Of a stretch of DNA of 32,029 bases, positions 7,196 to 15,007 are shown piece by piece (position 1 is the first letter of the stretch; each line of letters begins with the position of its first letter). The notes under the pieces were generated by a model. It worked only from the letters and a program-made list of their open reading frames with translations. It had not been told where the DNA came from and did not search any database. The position numbers and the translations under genes were made by a program. The DNA comes from DATAVB01 sp040414495 (GTDB taxonomy: Bacteria; Actinomycetota; Actinomycetes; Mycobacteriales; QHCD01), in NCBI GenBank assembly GCA_040414495.1, contig JBEDUI010000022.1, forward strand, positions 1-32,029, in the 5' to 3' direction.

Positions 7196-8644
7196 TCACC
7201 GGGTGCTGACCCAAACGGATTTCTCCTGAGTCAGCGCCTCCATCACGGCGAACCCCATTTCCCGTCCGTGGCCACTCATCTTGTAGCCGCCGTAGGGAGA
7301 GGCGGAATGTACGTTGCCCCAGCTGTTGATCCAGACGTTGCCGCATTTGAGCTGCCCGGCGACGCGGTGGCCCCGCCCGATGTCGCGGGTGTGGATCGAA
7401 GCGGCCAGTCCATAGTCGACATCGTTGGCCAGCGCGACCGCCTCGGCCTCGTCGGCAAATGTGCTCACACCGACGACCGGGCCGAACACCTCCTGCTGCG
7501 CCATTTCCGAGCGGTTGTCGACCTCGTCGAAGACGGTCGGTTCGAAGAACAGGTCACTGTCCAATCCCTCGACCGAACGGGTCCGGCCGCCGGTCAACAG
7601 CTTGGCGCCACCGTCGCGGGCCCGGTCGACGTAACCCTGGACCCGTTTGAGCTGTTCGGCGTCCAGCAGTGGGCCGACCGTGGTCGCCGGGTCCATCGGA
7701 TCGCCGACGACGGCCTTGTTCTCGATCATCTCCAGCAGACCGGAAACCACCGCGTCGTGCAGAGATTCGTGCACCAGCAGGCGGGATCCGGCCGTGCAGA
7801 CCTCGCCCTGGTTGGTGAAGATCGCGGTGAACGCCATCGTCACCGCCGCTTTGAGGTTGGCGTCCTCGAACACGATGGTCGGTGATTTCCCGCCCAATTC
7901 GAGCAGAACCGGTACGACCCGGTCCGCCGCCGCCCGTTGAATAGCCTGCCCGGTCTCGACCGAACCGGTGAACGCGATCAGCGCGACGTCCCGGTGCACG
8001 CACAATGCGGCGCCGGCTTCGGCTCCGTACCCGGGCACCGCGTTGATCACCCCAGCCGGGAACCCGACCTCATGCGCCAGCCGTACCAATTCCATTGGGG
8101 ACAGTGGCGCCTGCTCGGCCGGTTTCAACACGACCGTATTGCCGGCCATGAGCGCTGGGGCGAGCTTCCAGATCGCCTGCAGCAGCGGATAATTCCACGG
8201 AATGATGCCGGCGACGACACCGTACGGCTCGCGCACCGTGTAGTTGAGGAATCGGCCCGGCACCGGCACCGTACGGCCCTCGATCTTGTTCGCCATGCCG
8301 GCGAAGTATTCGATCGCCTCGGGCGCGGAACGCAGATCAACCTTGCGGCTGACCGTGATCGGCTTGCCCATGTCCTGGGTTTCCATTGTGGCCAGTTGCT
8401 CGGCGTGCTCGGCGACCGCTCGGGCCAGGTCATACAGGTATCGGGCACGGCGGGACTGACTGGTGGCGGCCCATTCCGGCGCGGCGGTCTTGGCCGCGGC
8501 GACCGCCTCAGCGACGTCGGCCTCGTCGGCGGCCGGAACCCGACCGATGACCTGGCCCGTAGCCGGGTTGGTCACCTCGATCGCCCGGCCGGAGGTGGCG
8601 GAACGCTGCTCCCCGCCGATGAAAAGGCCGTACTCGTAAGTCAT
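7196..8644 (-). CDS. NAD(P)-dependent aldehyde dehydrogenase
   Basis: A full-length 482-residue aldehyde dehydrogenase that would oxidise an aldehyde intermediate to the acid. The catalytic residues are all visible: Asn151 (PWNYP), Lys174 (VLKPAE), general base Glu249 (LELGGKSP) and nucleophile Cys283 (GEVCTAG). The C-terminal tail GYKMSGHGREMGFAVMEALTQEKSVWV is typical of the betaine-aldehyde/phenylacetaldehyde branch. The true substrate is unknown. It lies in the operon between the SchA/CurD-like gene (18-base gap) and the IpdB-like gene (17-base gap). The start ATG at 8644 has only a weak purine stretch upstream, which suggests translation helped by the preceding gene. Confidence 0.95.
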   Translation of the reverse strand: MTYEYGLFIGGEQRSATSGRAIEVTNPATGQVIGRVPAADEADVAEAVAAAKTAAPEWAATSQSRRARYLYDLARAVAEHAEQLATMETQDMGKPITVSRKVDLRSAPEAIEYFAGMANKIEGRTVPVPGRFLNYTVREPYGVVAGIIPWNYPLLQAIWKLAPALMAGNTVVLKPAEQAPLSPMELVRLAHEVGFPAGVINAVPGYGAEAGAALCVHRDVALIAFTGSVETGQAIQRAAADRVVPVLLELGGKSPTIVFEDANLKAAVTMAFTAIFTNQGEVCTAGSRLLVHESLHDAVVSGLLEMIENKAVVGDPMDPATTVGPLLDAEQLKRVQGYVDRARDGGAKLLTGGRTRSVEGLDSDLFFEPTVFDEVDNRSEMAQQEVFGPVVGVSTFADEAEAVALANDVDYGLAASIHTRDIGRGHRVAGQLKCGNVWINSWGNVHSASPYGGYKMSGHGREMGFAVMEALTQEKSVWVSTR

Positions 8645-8662
8645 ACGCGCGGTGTCCCTTCT

Positions 8663-8980
8663 TCAGCTCGTGAGGTTCTGAACGCACGACATCTGCTGAT
8701 CCGCCATATCCCGCAGCGATTCCACGAAGCACTCGTCGACCTGGCGCAGGAACTGCCGTATCTCCCGATCGGCGGTGAATTGCTTGGCGAAGTCGGTGAA
8801 ATCGCCGTCGAAATCGACCCGTTCCACGTAATCGTCGCCCAGAACGTATTTCTCGATACCACCCAATCCGACGATGCCGCTGGTCACGCTGGTCATGGCG
8901 TCGGCGTACTGATCGTTCAATTGCCGCAGCCGCTGATGCTGGCCGGGGCGAACGGTCAGGTGGAACAGATACGCGGTCAC
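8663..8980 (-). CDS. SchA/CurD-like small alpha/beta-barrel protein
   Basis: A 105-residue protein whose sequence order (HLTVRPGQHQRLRQLN, GGIEKYVLGDDYVERVDFDGDF, QFTADREIRQFLRQVDECFVESLRD) fits the SchA/CurD-like domain. These are small dimeric ferredoxin-like barrels first seen in spore-pigment polyketide clusters, where they act in cyclisation or oxygenation. Its occurrence inside a degradative operon is unusual. It may act as a cofactor-free monooxygenase or a lyase on the ring substrate, which is inference. The start is GTG at 8980 with an excellent AAGGAG four bases upstream. It sits 8 bases after the ligase stop, so the two are almost certainly co-transcribed. Confidence 0.8.
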   Translation of the reverse strand: MTAYLFHLTVRPGQHQRLRQLNDQYADAMTSVTSGIVGLGGIEKYVLGDDYVERVDFDGDFTDFAKQFTADREIRQFLRQVDECFVESLRDMADQQMSCVQNLTS

Positions 8981-8988
8981 GGTTCTCC

Positions 8989-10530
8989 TTACACGGGCGT
9001 GGATGAATCGAGTTCGGCGCTCGGCGCGTACTGCTCACGCAGTTCACGGCGCAGGATCTTGCCAACCGAGCTGCGGGGCAGGTCATCGACGACGAGGAAT
9101 CGGCGCGGCACTTTGTACGGCGCCAATGCGGTGCGGCAATGCGACTCGATGGCGGCGACGTCGAATTCGTCGACCGAGCGTGGAACGATTGCGGCCCAGG
9201 GCTTTTCGCCCTTGATGGCGTCCGGTACCGCGAATACCGCGCACATTGCCACATCGGGATGCGACTGCAACACTTCCTCGACCTCGGCCGGATAAACGTT
9301 GTAGCCGCCGGTGAGGATCATGTCCTTGGCCCGGTCGACGATGTAGACGAAGCCGCGACTGTCCCGGCGGGCCAGATCGCCGGTGTGCAGCCACCCGCCA
9401 CGCAATGTGCTGTCCGTGTCCTCCGGGCGATTCCAATATCCGCTCATGATCTGCGGGCCGCGCGCGATGAGCTCACCCACATCTCCGGCGGCGACATCGG
9501 TGTCCTGCTCGTCGACTATGCGCACCTCGGTCAGGGGATACGGCACGCCGCAGGACAGCTCGGGCGCATCGCCGTAGCGCATGTTCGCGGCGAGATTTCC
9601 CGCCGCCTCGGTAATGCCGTAGCAGTCGAGTATCCGGACGCCGAATTTACGCAGGAATTCCGAGCGCAGCCGGCCGGCCAGCGAAGCGCCGGCGCTGAAG
9701 GCGATCTGCAGCGTGCTCAGGTCGATTTGCGCGATGTCGTCGTCCGGCAGTTGGCACAACATCGCGTACGTGGTGGGTACGCCGGCGCAGGCGGTGGCCT
9801 GCCACCGGCTGAGCAGCTCCACAAAGGATGGTGGATCGAAGGTCGGTTGCACCACCATGGTCGCGGCCGCGGTGAAAAGGCCGCCCATGATGATGTTGCC
9901 CGGGTACAAATGCACCAGCGGCAGCGCCTGTACCAGCACGTCGCTCGGGCGTAGTTGCAGGTGGTTGGCCGAGAGCGTTGCCTGCATGGACAGCGAATCG
10001 TGGCTGTGCACGATCCCTTTCGACCGGCCCGTGGTGCCGGAGCTGTAAGGCAGACAGGCCGGCGCATTCTCATCGGGATAATCGGGCGGTTCGTCCGGCG
10101 CGTCGAGCAATTCGGCCAACGACAGGACGTCCGGAGCGCCGACTCCGGTGGTAGCGGTCGCACGCAATTGCGCCGCCGGCAGTACGTCGGTCAGGCCGGC
10201 GAGCAAATCCGGAGTGCTGATCAACATCGCGGCGGCTGAATCGCCCAGCATGTAGGCAACCTCGCGCGGCGTATAGACGCAATTGATCGGGTTGGCCACC
10301 ATCCCGGCCCGCATCGCGCCGTAGAAGCAAACTACGTAATCCACTGAATTCGGCAATTGCAGGCTGACCCGGTCACCGGGTTTCAGTCCTAACCGCAGCA
10401 AAGCGGTGGCAAACCGGCGCATTCGCTGCGCGAGTTCGCCATAGGTGCACCGATCCGATCCCACCACGCACGCCAACTGATCGGGGTGCCGCTCGCCGTG
10501 TTCGTCCAATGTCCGCACCAGGCTCGCCAT
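8989..10530 (-). CDS. Acyl-CoA ligase (AMP-forming, ANL superfamily)
   Basis: A 513-residue adenylate-forming ligase that would activate a carboxylic acid with ATP and CoA as the first step of the pathway. All core motifs are present: the phosphate loop YSSGTTGRSKG, the YGITEA motif, the ribose-binding GWLHTGDLARRD, the hinge region DRAKDMILTGGYNVYPAEVEE, and the catalytic C-terminal lysine Lys491 (SVGKILRREL). The acid cannot be predicted from the binding pocket by eye; fatty, alicyclic and aromatic acids are all possible. The frame runs open to 11046, but ATG at 10530 with GAGGTGG about 6 bases upstream is the true start. It is the first gene of the seven-gene operon. Its predicted promoter lies across the palindromic operator shared with the PadR gene. 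Confidence 0.93.
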   Translation of the reverse strand: MASLVRTLDEHGERHPDQLACVVGSDRCTYGELAQRMRRFATALLRLGLKPGDRVSLQLPNSVDYVVCFYGAMRAGMVANPINCVYTPREVAYMLGDSAAAMLISTPDLLAGLTDVLPAAQLRATATTGVGAPDVLSLAELLDAPDEPPDYPDENAPACLPYSSGTTGRSKGIVHSHDSLSMQATLSANHLQLRPSDVLVQALPLVHLYPGNIIMGGLFTAAATMVVQPTFDPPSFVELLSRWQATACAGVPTTYAMLCQLPDDDIAQIDLSTLQIAFSAGASLAGRLRSEFLRKFGVRILDCYGITEAAGNLAANMRYGDAPELSCGVPYPLTEVRIVDEQDTDVAAGDVGELIARGPQIMSGYWNRPEDTDSTLRGGWLHTGDLARRDSRGFVYIVDRAKDMILTGGYNVYPAEVEEVLQSHPDVAMCAVFAVPDAIKGEKPWAAIVPRSVDEFDVAAIESHCRTALAPYKVPRRFLVVDDLPRSSVGKILRRELREQYAPSAELDSSTPV

Positions 10531-10552
10531 TGCCGCCACCTCAACGCGTAGG

Positions 10553-10570
10553 TAGTCTGATATCAGACTA
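10553..10570. promoter_or_regulatory. 18-bp perfect palindromic operator overlapping two divergent promoters
   Basis: TAGTCTGATATCAGACTA is fully self-complementary and lies between the ligase operon and the PadR gene. Because each end reads TAGTCT, it supplies a -10 box on both strands. Minus strand: TTGACA (10587-10592), a 16-base spacer, then TAGTCT (10565-10570). Plus strand: TTGCCG (10530-10535), a 17-base spacer, then TAGTCT (10553-10558). A protein bound here would block both promoters. The adjacent PadR-type regulator is the obvious candidate. Confidence 0.75.
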
Positions 10571-11367
10571 TGGAGAGACCGCAGCATGTCAAGGCATCTG
10601 ACCCACCTATCGCAAACGCCCAAGCGGCGACGCGACGGGCAGATGAAGGCCGGCGTGTAAGCGGTGCGGAACGACGCGAGACACTGTCCGTTGTGGCGCG
10701 AGCATCCAAGGAACCTGAAACGCCCTCCGCGGCGGACGCTGACAGCGAGCCGAGTGAGCTGTCCGACGTGGAGGTAGCGCTGCTGGGGTTGCTCGGCATC
10801 CGCCCGATGACTGGTTACGAGATTCACCGGCATCACGCCCGGGCGCTCGCCCCATGGTGGCAGACGCCGCGTACCCAGATCTATCCGAAATTGCGGGAAC
10901 TGGAAAAACGCGGTCTGATCCAGCACGAATACGTTGTGCAGCAGGGAAAGCCGAACAAGCGCGTCTATTCGCTGGGCCAGAACGGCGTCGATGCGCTGTC
11001 CCGTTGGCTGCAGCGCAGCATCCAGTGGCCGGATATGCGCCACCACATGATGATGCGATTGTTTTTCGGAAATGTGCTCCCGGTGCCGACGATGCGCACC
11101 CTGCTCACCGATTATCGGGACCGGATGGTGACCCGGGCTGAATCGTTACGTAAGGCGCGCGAGCGGTTCTCCGGGTCGCTCACCGGCCCGTACCGGACCA
11201 GCGTTTTCTTCGAACTGCTCAGCCTCGATCACCTCATCGCGATCACCGACCTGGAGGTGTCCGGGACGGACCGGGCGTTGGCCGCGCTGGAGACGATCGG
11301 CCGGTCCCGGCGCGCAGGCGGCTATCCGGTTGACACCTTGCTCGACGCGATCCGCGAATTGCCCTGA
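10570..11367 (+). CDS. PadR-family transcriptional regulator
   Basis: A winged-helix regulator of up to 265 residues. The PadR N-terminal domain is clear: LSDVEVALLGLLGIRPMTGYEI, then TQIYPKLRELEKRGLIQHE and NKRVYSLGQNGVDALSRWL. A helical C-terminal dimerisation region follows (LLTDYRDRMVTRAESLRKARERF to LDHLIAITDLEV). About 60 polar residues without obvious fold precede the domain. The start is uncertain. ATG at 10570 overlaps the last base of the operator and would give an almost leaderless transcript from the predicted plus-strand promoter; a GTG at 10693 would give 224 residues. It is divergent from the ligase operon and probably represses it and itself until an acid or acyl-CoA ligand binds, by analogy with PadR of phenolic-acid metabolism. 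Confidence 0.87.
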   Translation: MERPQHVKASDPPIANAQAATRRADEGRRVSGAERRETLSVVARASKEPETPSAADADSEPSELSDVEVALLGLLGIRPMTGYEIHRHHARALAPWWQTPRTQIYPKLRELEKRGLIQHEYVVQQGKPNKRVYSLGQNGVDALSRWLQRSIQWPDMRHHMMMRLFFGNVLPVPTMRTLLTDYRDRMVTRAESLRKARERFSGSLTGPYRTSVFFELLSLDHLIAITDLEVSGTDRALAALETIGRSRRAGGYPVDTLLDAIRELP

Positions 11368-11416
11368 TCTCCAGCCCAACTGGCCGGAATTGGGGTGCGA
11401 CCGCGGCCCGACCCGG

Positions 11417-11484
11417 GCAACTGCGACCGCCGCGCAACTGCGACCGCCGCGCAACTGCGACCGCGGCGCAACTGCGACCGCGGC
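11417..11484. repeat. 17-bp tandem repeat, four units
   Basis: Four head-to-tail 17-bp units: GCAACTGCGACCGCCGC twice (11417-11450), then GCAACTGCGACCGCGGC twice (11451-11484). A partial unit (TGCGACCGCGGC) precedes them near 11397. The single C/G difference separates the two halves, which suggests stepwise duplication. Confidence 0.85.
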
Positions 11485-11552
11485 CCACCGTCCCTGCCGA
11501 CCGGGCCCCAGCGCGCCCACCCCGAGGCCGCCGCCCGCCGCCCGCCCCCAGC

Positions 11553-11626
11553 TGTTGATCATGAAGTTGCCGACATTTTCCTCGGCGTGTCGTCGGCGTG
11601 TCACGCAGGGAACTTCATGATCAACA
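11553..11626 (+). repeat. Palindromic intergenic element, copy 1 (74 bp)
   Basis: The perfect 16-base terminal inverted repeats TGTTGATCATGAAGTT (11553-11568) and AACTTCATGATCAACA (11611-11626) enclose a 42-base core containing two CGGCGTGTC repeats. A second copy in the opposite orientation lies at 17559-17640, with the same ends and a closely similar core. It is therefore a dispersed repeat rather than a local terminator. Confidence 0.85.
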
Positions 11627-11715
11627 AAATGTGGGCGCCCAGGATGAACACGATGCGGTGACCAGGGTGCGCGCGAGACTATCGCTGGGACTCACACACT
11701 CTGGGATGGTTGCCG

Positions 11716-12522
11716 ATGAGGGCACGCATTATGACGCTGGCCGATGCGATCGGTGAGCTCGTGCACGATGGTGACACCGTCGCGCTAGAAGGCTTCACGC
11801 ATCTGATCCCGGTCGAGGCGGGCCAGGAGATCATCCGGCAGGGCCGCCGCGATCTGACGTTGGTACGGATGACGCCCGATATCGTTTACGACCAGATGAT
11901 CGGCGCCGGCTGCGCCCGCAAGTTGATTTTCTCCTGGGGCGGCAACCCGGGAATCGGTTCGTTGCACCGGTTCCGGGACGCGATCCAGAACGGCTGGCCC
12001 GGCCCGTTGGCGATCGAGGAACACAGCCACGCCGGCATGGCGGCCCGGTACGCGGCCGCCGCCTCCGGGCTGCCGTTCGCCGTGCTGCGCGGCTACGCCG
12101 GGACCGATTTGGTCAAGCACACGGACACGATCCGATCCATTACCTGCCCGTTTACCGGCGAGGTGTTGGCCGCCGTATCAGCGCTGGACCTGGATGTGTC
12201 GATCGTGCATGCCCAGCGGGCTGACCGGGCCGGCAACGTACAGCTGTGGGGCATCGTGGGAATTCAGAAGGAAGCGGTGCTGGCGGCCCGGCGTTCGCTG
12301 GTGACGGTGGAGGAGATTGTCGACGAATTCGAGCCGGTACCCGGCGGCGTCGTACTACCGACATGGGCGGTGAGCGCGGTCGCCGAAGTCCCGGGCGGCG
12401 CCCATCCCTCGTACGCACAGGGATATTCCGAACGGGACAACGGTTATTACCGGGAGTGGGACGCGATCAGCCGGGACCGGGACACCTTCACTGAATGGCT
12501 GCGGACCGAGGTGCTGGCGTGA
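11716..12522 (+). CDS. CoA-transferase subunit A
   Basis: A 268-residue alpha subunit of a family I CoA-transferase (glutaconate/3-oxoacid type). It moves CoA between acyl donors and acceptors as a heterodimer with the next gene product. Landmarks are the N-terminal DGDTVALEGFTHLIPV loop, DIVYDQMIGAGCARKLIFSWGGNPGIGS, and the EEHSHAGMAARYAAAASGLPFAVLRGYAGTD stretch. The frame opens with TTG at 11710. ATG at 11716 has GGGATGG 6 bases upstream and is preferred, though ATG at 11731 with GAGGG is also possible. It overlaps the B-subunit gene by GTGA, so the two are coupled. Its position beside the PadR gene suggests it belongs to the same pathway as the ligase operon. Confidence 0.9.
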   Translation: MRARIMTLADAIGELVHDGDTVALEGFTHLIPVEAGQEIIRQGRRDLTLVRMTPDIVYDQMIGAGCARKLIFSWGGNPGIGSLHRFRDAIQNGWPGPLAIEEHSHAGMAARYAAAASGLPFAVLRGYAGTDLVKHTDTIRSITCPFTGEVLAAVSALDLDVSIVHAQRADRAGNVQLWGIVGIQKEAVLAARRSLVTVEEIVDEFEPVPGGVVLPTWAVSAVAEVPGGAHPSYAQGYSERDNGYYREWDAISRDRDTFTEWLRTEVLA

Positions 12523-13268
12523 CTAAAGATGAATTGATGATCGTGGCCGCGTCCCGGTCATTGCGCGACGGCGACGTGTGTTTCGTCGGCATCGGCCAAC
12601 CCAGCATCGCGGCCAACCTGGCCCGCCGTACCTACGCGCCGAATGTCGTACTGGTCTACGAATCCGGAACGCTTGGGTCCAAACCGGATCGGCTGCCACT
12701 CTCGATCGGCGACGGTGTGCTGGCCGACACCGCTGACTCGGTCGTGTCCGTGCCGGAGATTTTCAATTACTGGTTGCAGGCCGGCCGAATCGACGTCGGG
12801 TTCCTCGGCGGGGCACAGGTCGACCGCTTCGCCAATATCAACAGCACGATCATCGGCGCCAATTACGCCTCGCCGAAGGTGCGGCTGCCCGGAGCCGGCG
12901 GCGCGCCGGAGATCGCCGCGTCTTGCCGTGAGGTCGTGATTATCATGCGGCAGTCGTTACGTTCGTTCGTGGAGCGGGTCGATTTCGTGACCTCGGTCGG
13001 TTTCGGCAGTGGGCCCGGCGACCGCGAACGGCTGGGGTTACGCGGCGGGGGACCGGTCCGCGTCATCACCGACCTGGGCGTCCTCGAACCCGACCCGCGG
13101 ACCTGCGAACTCACGCTCGTCGCGGTGCACCCCGGCGTCACAGTGGAACAGGTGCAGGCGGCGACCGGCTGGGAATTGCGGGTCGCCGCCGACCTGACCG
13201 AAACCCCGCAGCCGAGCGAGCAGGAACTGTCAGTGCTGCGGGCCTTGCAGGCGACGCTCGGCACGTAA
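12519..13268 (+). CDS. CoA-transferase subunit B
   Basis: A 249-residue beta subunit carrying the active-site glutamate Glu48 in LVYESGTLGSKP, which forms the glutamyl-CoA intermediate in this family. Other landmarks are GGAQVDRFANINSTIIG, the LPGAGGAPEIAASCREVVIIM strand-loop and ITDLGVLEPDPRTCELTLVAVHPGVTVEQVQAATGWEL, all typical of glutaconate-type transferases. The frame extends back to 12495, but GTG at 12519 forms a 4-base GTGA overlap with the stop of subunit A and is the expected coupled start. Unlike the B subunit at 6306-7178, it looks catalytically complete as a transferase. It converges on the solute-binding-protein gene with a 15-base gap. Confidence 0.92.
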   Translation: MTKDELMIVAASRSLRDGDVCFVGIGQPSIAANLARRTYAPNVVLVYESGTLGSKPDRLPLSIGDGVLADTADSVVSVPEIFNYWLQAGRIDVGFLGGAQVDRFANINSTIIGANYASPKVRLPGAGGAPEIAASCREVVIIMRQSLRSFVERVDFVTSVGFGSGPGDRERLGLRGGGPVRVITDLGVLEPDPRTCELTLVAVHPGVTVEQVQAATGWELRVAADLTETPQPSEQELSVLRALQATLGT

Positions 13269-13283
13269 ATTGAGCGGCCGAAT

Positions 13284-14909
13284 CTAGTGTCCACTGCCGC
13301 CCTGCTTCTGTAATTGCTCCTGAAATTCCTTACGGATCTGGTCGCCTCCGCCGGCACGCCACGTTTTCAGGGCGTCGTCGAGATAATTCAGCGGCTTACG
13401 GCCCTGGATTATGTCGTTATGGTCGTCGGCGAACGCCTTATTGATAACGGCGCCCTTGGTGGCGTTGGTGTTCGAGAATAGGCCGATGGTGGGGTCGCTG
13501 ATGCCGGTGGGGATCACCTTCATTTGATAAGCGTGCTGGATCTTCGCGTCCTGCGGCCGGCCCGGTTGATATATCGGTGCCGGCGAGTCAGCGATATACC
13601 GAACCGGCAGCGGAATCGTCTCGGCCAGGCCGCGTGGTGTGTATTGCGGGTCACCGTTCTTGTCGATGGTGTTGTCCACTCCGGTCACCCCGTACAACCG
13701 GAAAAGATATTCCGCTGTGCCGAACGGCGCTGCCAGCCAGTTGGCGATCCGCAGCAACTCCTGCACCCGTTTCTTCGGCGCCTTCTTGATCGCGGTGACG
13801 CTGTAAATGCCACTTCCCAGGCTCACCTTGCCCAGCCCGCCGTCGTACCCGGGGACCGTCATCAGGTTGAGTTCGAAGCCTGGCGCAACGCCCTGCTGGA
13901 TGTATTGCGCCCAGCCGGGATAGCCGGTCGGATCTGTGCAAATCGTTCCGGCGGAGAACCATTCCTTGATCGGTGGCGCGGTCTCGAAGGCATCGGGATG
14001 AATCAACCCTTCCTTCCAGAACTGGCGGGCCGCGCTGATCGATTTACGATACTCATCGGTCTCGATCAGGTTGGTGAGCTTGCCGCCGTCGTTTCGCCAT
14101 CCAGCCGGCGCGCCTTGCATCCAGTTGACCAAGCCGAGCACAGCGTCGGCCGAACCGAAGGCCCAGCGGTGGTGCTTTTCGTCGGTGAGGGCTTTGGCGC
14201 CCTGGTGGAACTCGTCGAAGTTCTTTGGGTTAATCGACGCGCCGTACTTGTCGTAAAGGTCCTTACGGCAGAAGACGTAGGTGCCGATCGTGGCCCGCGG
14301 GATCGGGACGCCGTAAATACCACCGTTATAGATGGCGGTGCGCCAGGATAGGGACGGAATGTTCGCCAGATTGGGATAATCCTTCACCGCGTCGCCGGCC
14401 AGGTACTCGGTGAGGTCGGTGAATTTGGATGCCAACAGCTGCGGCAGATCCGGTTGCGGCGGGTTGATCTCCAACAGGTCCGGTAGATCGTTACCGGCGA
14501 CCACGGTGGGAAATTTCGTCGCGTAGTCGCCGTTGGCCACCATCTGGATCTTCATATTGACGCCGAGTTTGTCGTTCAACGTCGACCAGTACTTGTTCTT
14601 CCCCGGCCCGGGCGGAGCGGCGTAGTAGATATTGGCGAAGGCCGTGACCGTGCCACCCGACCCAGGCTTGTCGGCTATCTCGGCCTGCGGGCTCGCTGGA
14701 TAGCGGAAATACGCCGGTTGCACGTCTTTCGTGCCGGGAAGATCCGGTTGCGGGCCAGAGGTGTTGGGCACGTACGCCGGCAGCTTAACCTTTTCATTGA
14801 CCGCGGTGGCGTTGTTGTTCTTGCTGCTACCGCAACCGGCCAACAATCCAAGGCCGGCGGACGCGCCAGCGCCTTGCAGAAGAGTACGGCGGGACAGGGA
14901 CAAACTCAT
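13284..14909 (-). CDS. ABC-type sugar/oligosaccharide substrate-binding lipoprotein (Tat signal)
   Basis: A 541-residue extracellular solute-binding protein. The N-terminus has a twin-arginine motif (SRRTLLQG, Arg7-Arg8), a hydrophobic stretch and lipobox LAGC with Cys26, so it is probably exported folded by Tat and lipid-anchored. The mature part has the type 1 binding-protein pattern (VTAFANIYYAAP, VVAGNDLPDLLEI, NGGIYGVPIPR, AIKKAPKKRVQELLRIANWLAAPFG) seen in LplA/YtcQ-like carbohydrate-binding proteins. ATG at 14909 is fixed by GGAGGAGGG directly upstream; the open frame to 15077 is leader DNA. No permease or ATPase gene lies nearby, so its transporter must be encoded elsewhere or the protein acts as a sensor. 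A LacI-like operator lies 85 bases upstream. Confidence 0.9.
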   Translation of the reverse strand: MSLSLSRRTLLQGAGASAGLGLLAGCGSSKNNNATAVNEKVKLPAYVPNTSGPQPDLPGTKDVQPAYFRYPASPQAEIADKPGSGGTVTAFANIYYAAPPGPGKNKYWSTLNDKLGVNMKIQMVANGDYATKFPTVVAGNDLPDLLEINPPQPDLPQLLASKFTDLTEYLAGDAVKDYPNLANIPSLSWRTAIYNGGIYGVPIPRATIGTYVFCRKDLYDKYGASINPKNFDEFHQGAKALTDEKHHRWAFGSADAVLGLVNWMQGAPAGWRNDGGKLTNLIETDEYRKSISAARQFWKEGLIHPDAFETAPPIKEWFSAGTICTDPTGYPGWAQYIQQGVAPGFELNLMTVPGYDGGLGKVSLGSGIYSVTAIKKAPKKRVQELLRIANWLAAPFGTAEYLFRLYGVTGVDNTIDKNGDPQYTPRGLAETIPLPVRYIADSPAPIYQPGRPQDAKIQHAYQMKVIPTGISDPTIGLFSNTNATKGAVINKAFADDHNDIIQGRKPLNYLDDALKTWRAGGGDQIRKEFQEQLQKQGGSGH

Positions 14910-14936
14910 GCCCTCCTCCAATACGGCAGCATCTAT

Positions 14937-14960
14937 ACACCGGCGCCGATACGCCGGTGT
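14937..14960. promoter_or_regulatory. 9-bp perfect hairpin in the leader of the solute-binding-protein gene
   Basis: The arms ACACCGGCG (14937-14945) and CGCCGGTGT (14952-14960) enclose 6 bases. It lies between the putative operator and the ribosome-binding site, so it would be transcribed. It could affect mRNA stability or be a regulator site; no test is possible here. Confidence 0.4.
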
Positions 14961-14993
14961 TACGCACTGCATGTAAATCTCTGGTTGATCTCT

Positions 14994-15007
14994 GGAAAGC
15001 GGTTTCC
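14994..15007. promoter_or_regulatory. LacI-family-like operator
   Basis: GGAAAGCGGTTTCC is a near-palindrome with a central CG, the form of sites bound by LacI/CcpA-type sugar-responsive regulators. It lies upstream of the sugar-binding lipoprotein gene, which is the expected kind of target. No LacI-type regulator gene is in the window. Confidence 0.5.

Larger units (their letters stand above)
11368..11715. other. Intergenic region with tandem and palindromic repeats
   Basis: These 348 bases between the PadR gene and the second CoA-transferase pair hold no gene that I can support. The first half is a C-rich low-complexity stretch with a 17-bp tandem array; the second half has a 74-bp palindromic element. 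Both are listed separately. The last 80 bases should contain the promoter of the CoA-transferase pair, but I see no convincing boxes. Confidence 0.6.

Noticed and set aside
10595..11046. 172-residue N-terminal extension of the acyl-CoA ligase
   Set aside because: It is antisense to the PadR coding region and crosses the operator. ATG 10530 has a good ribosome-binding site and family-typical start.
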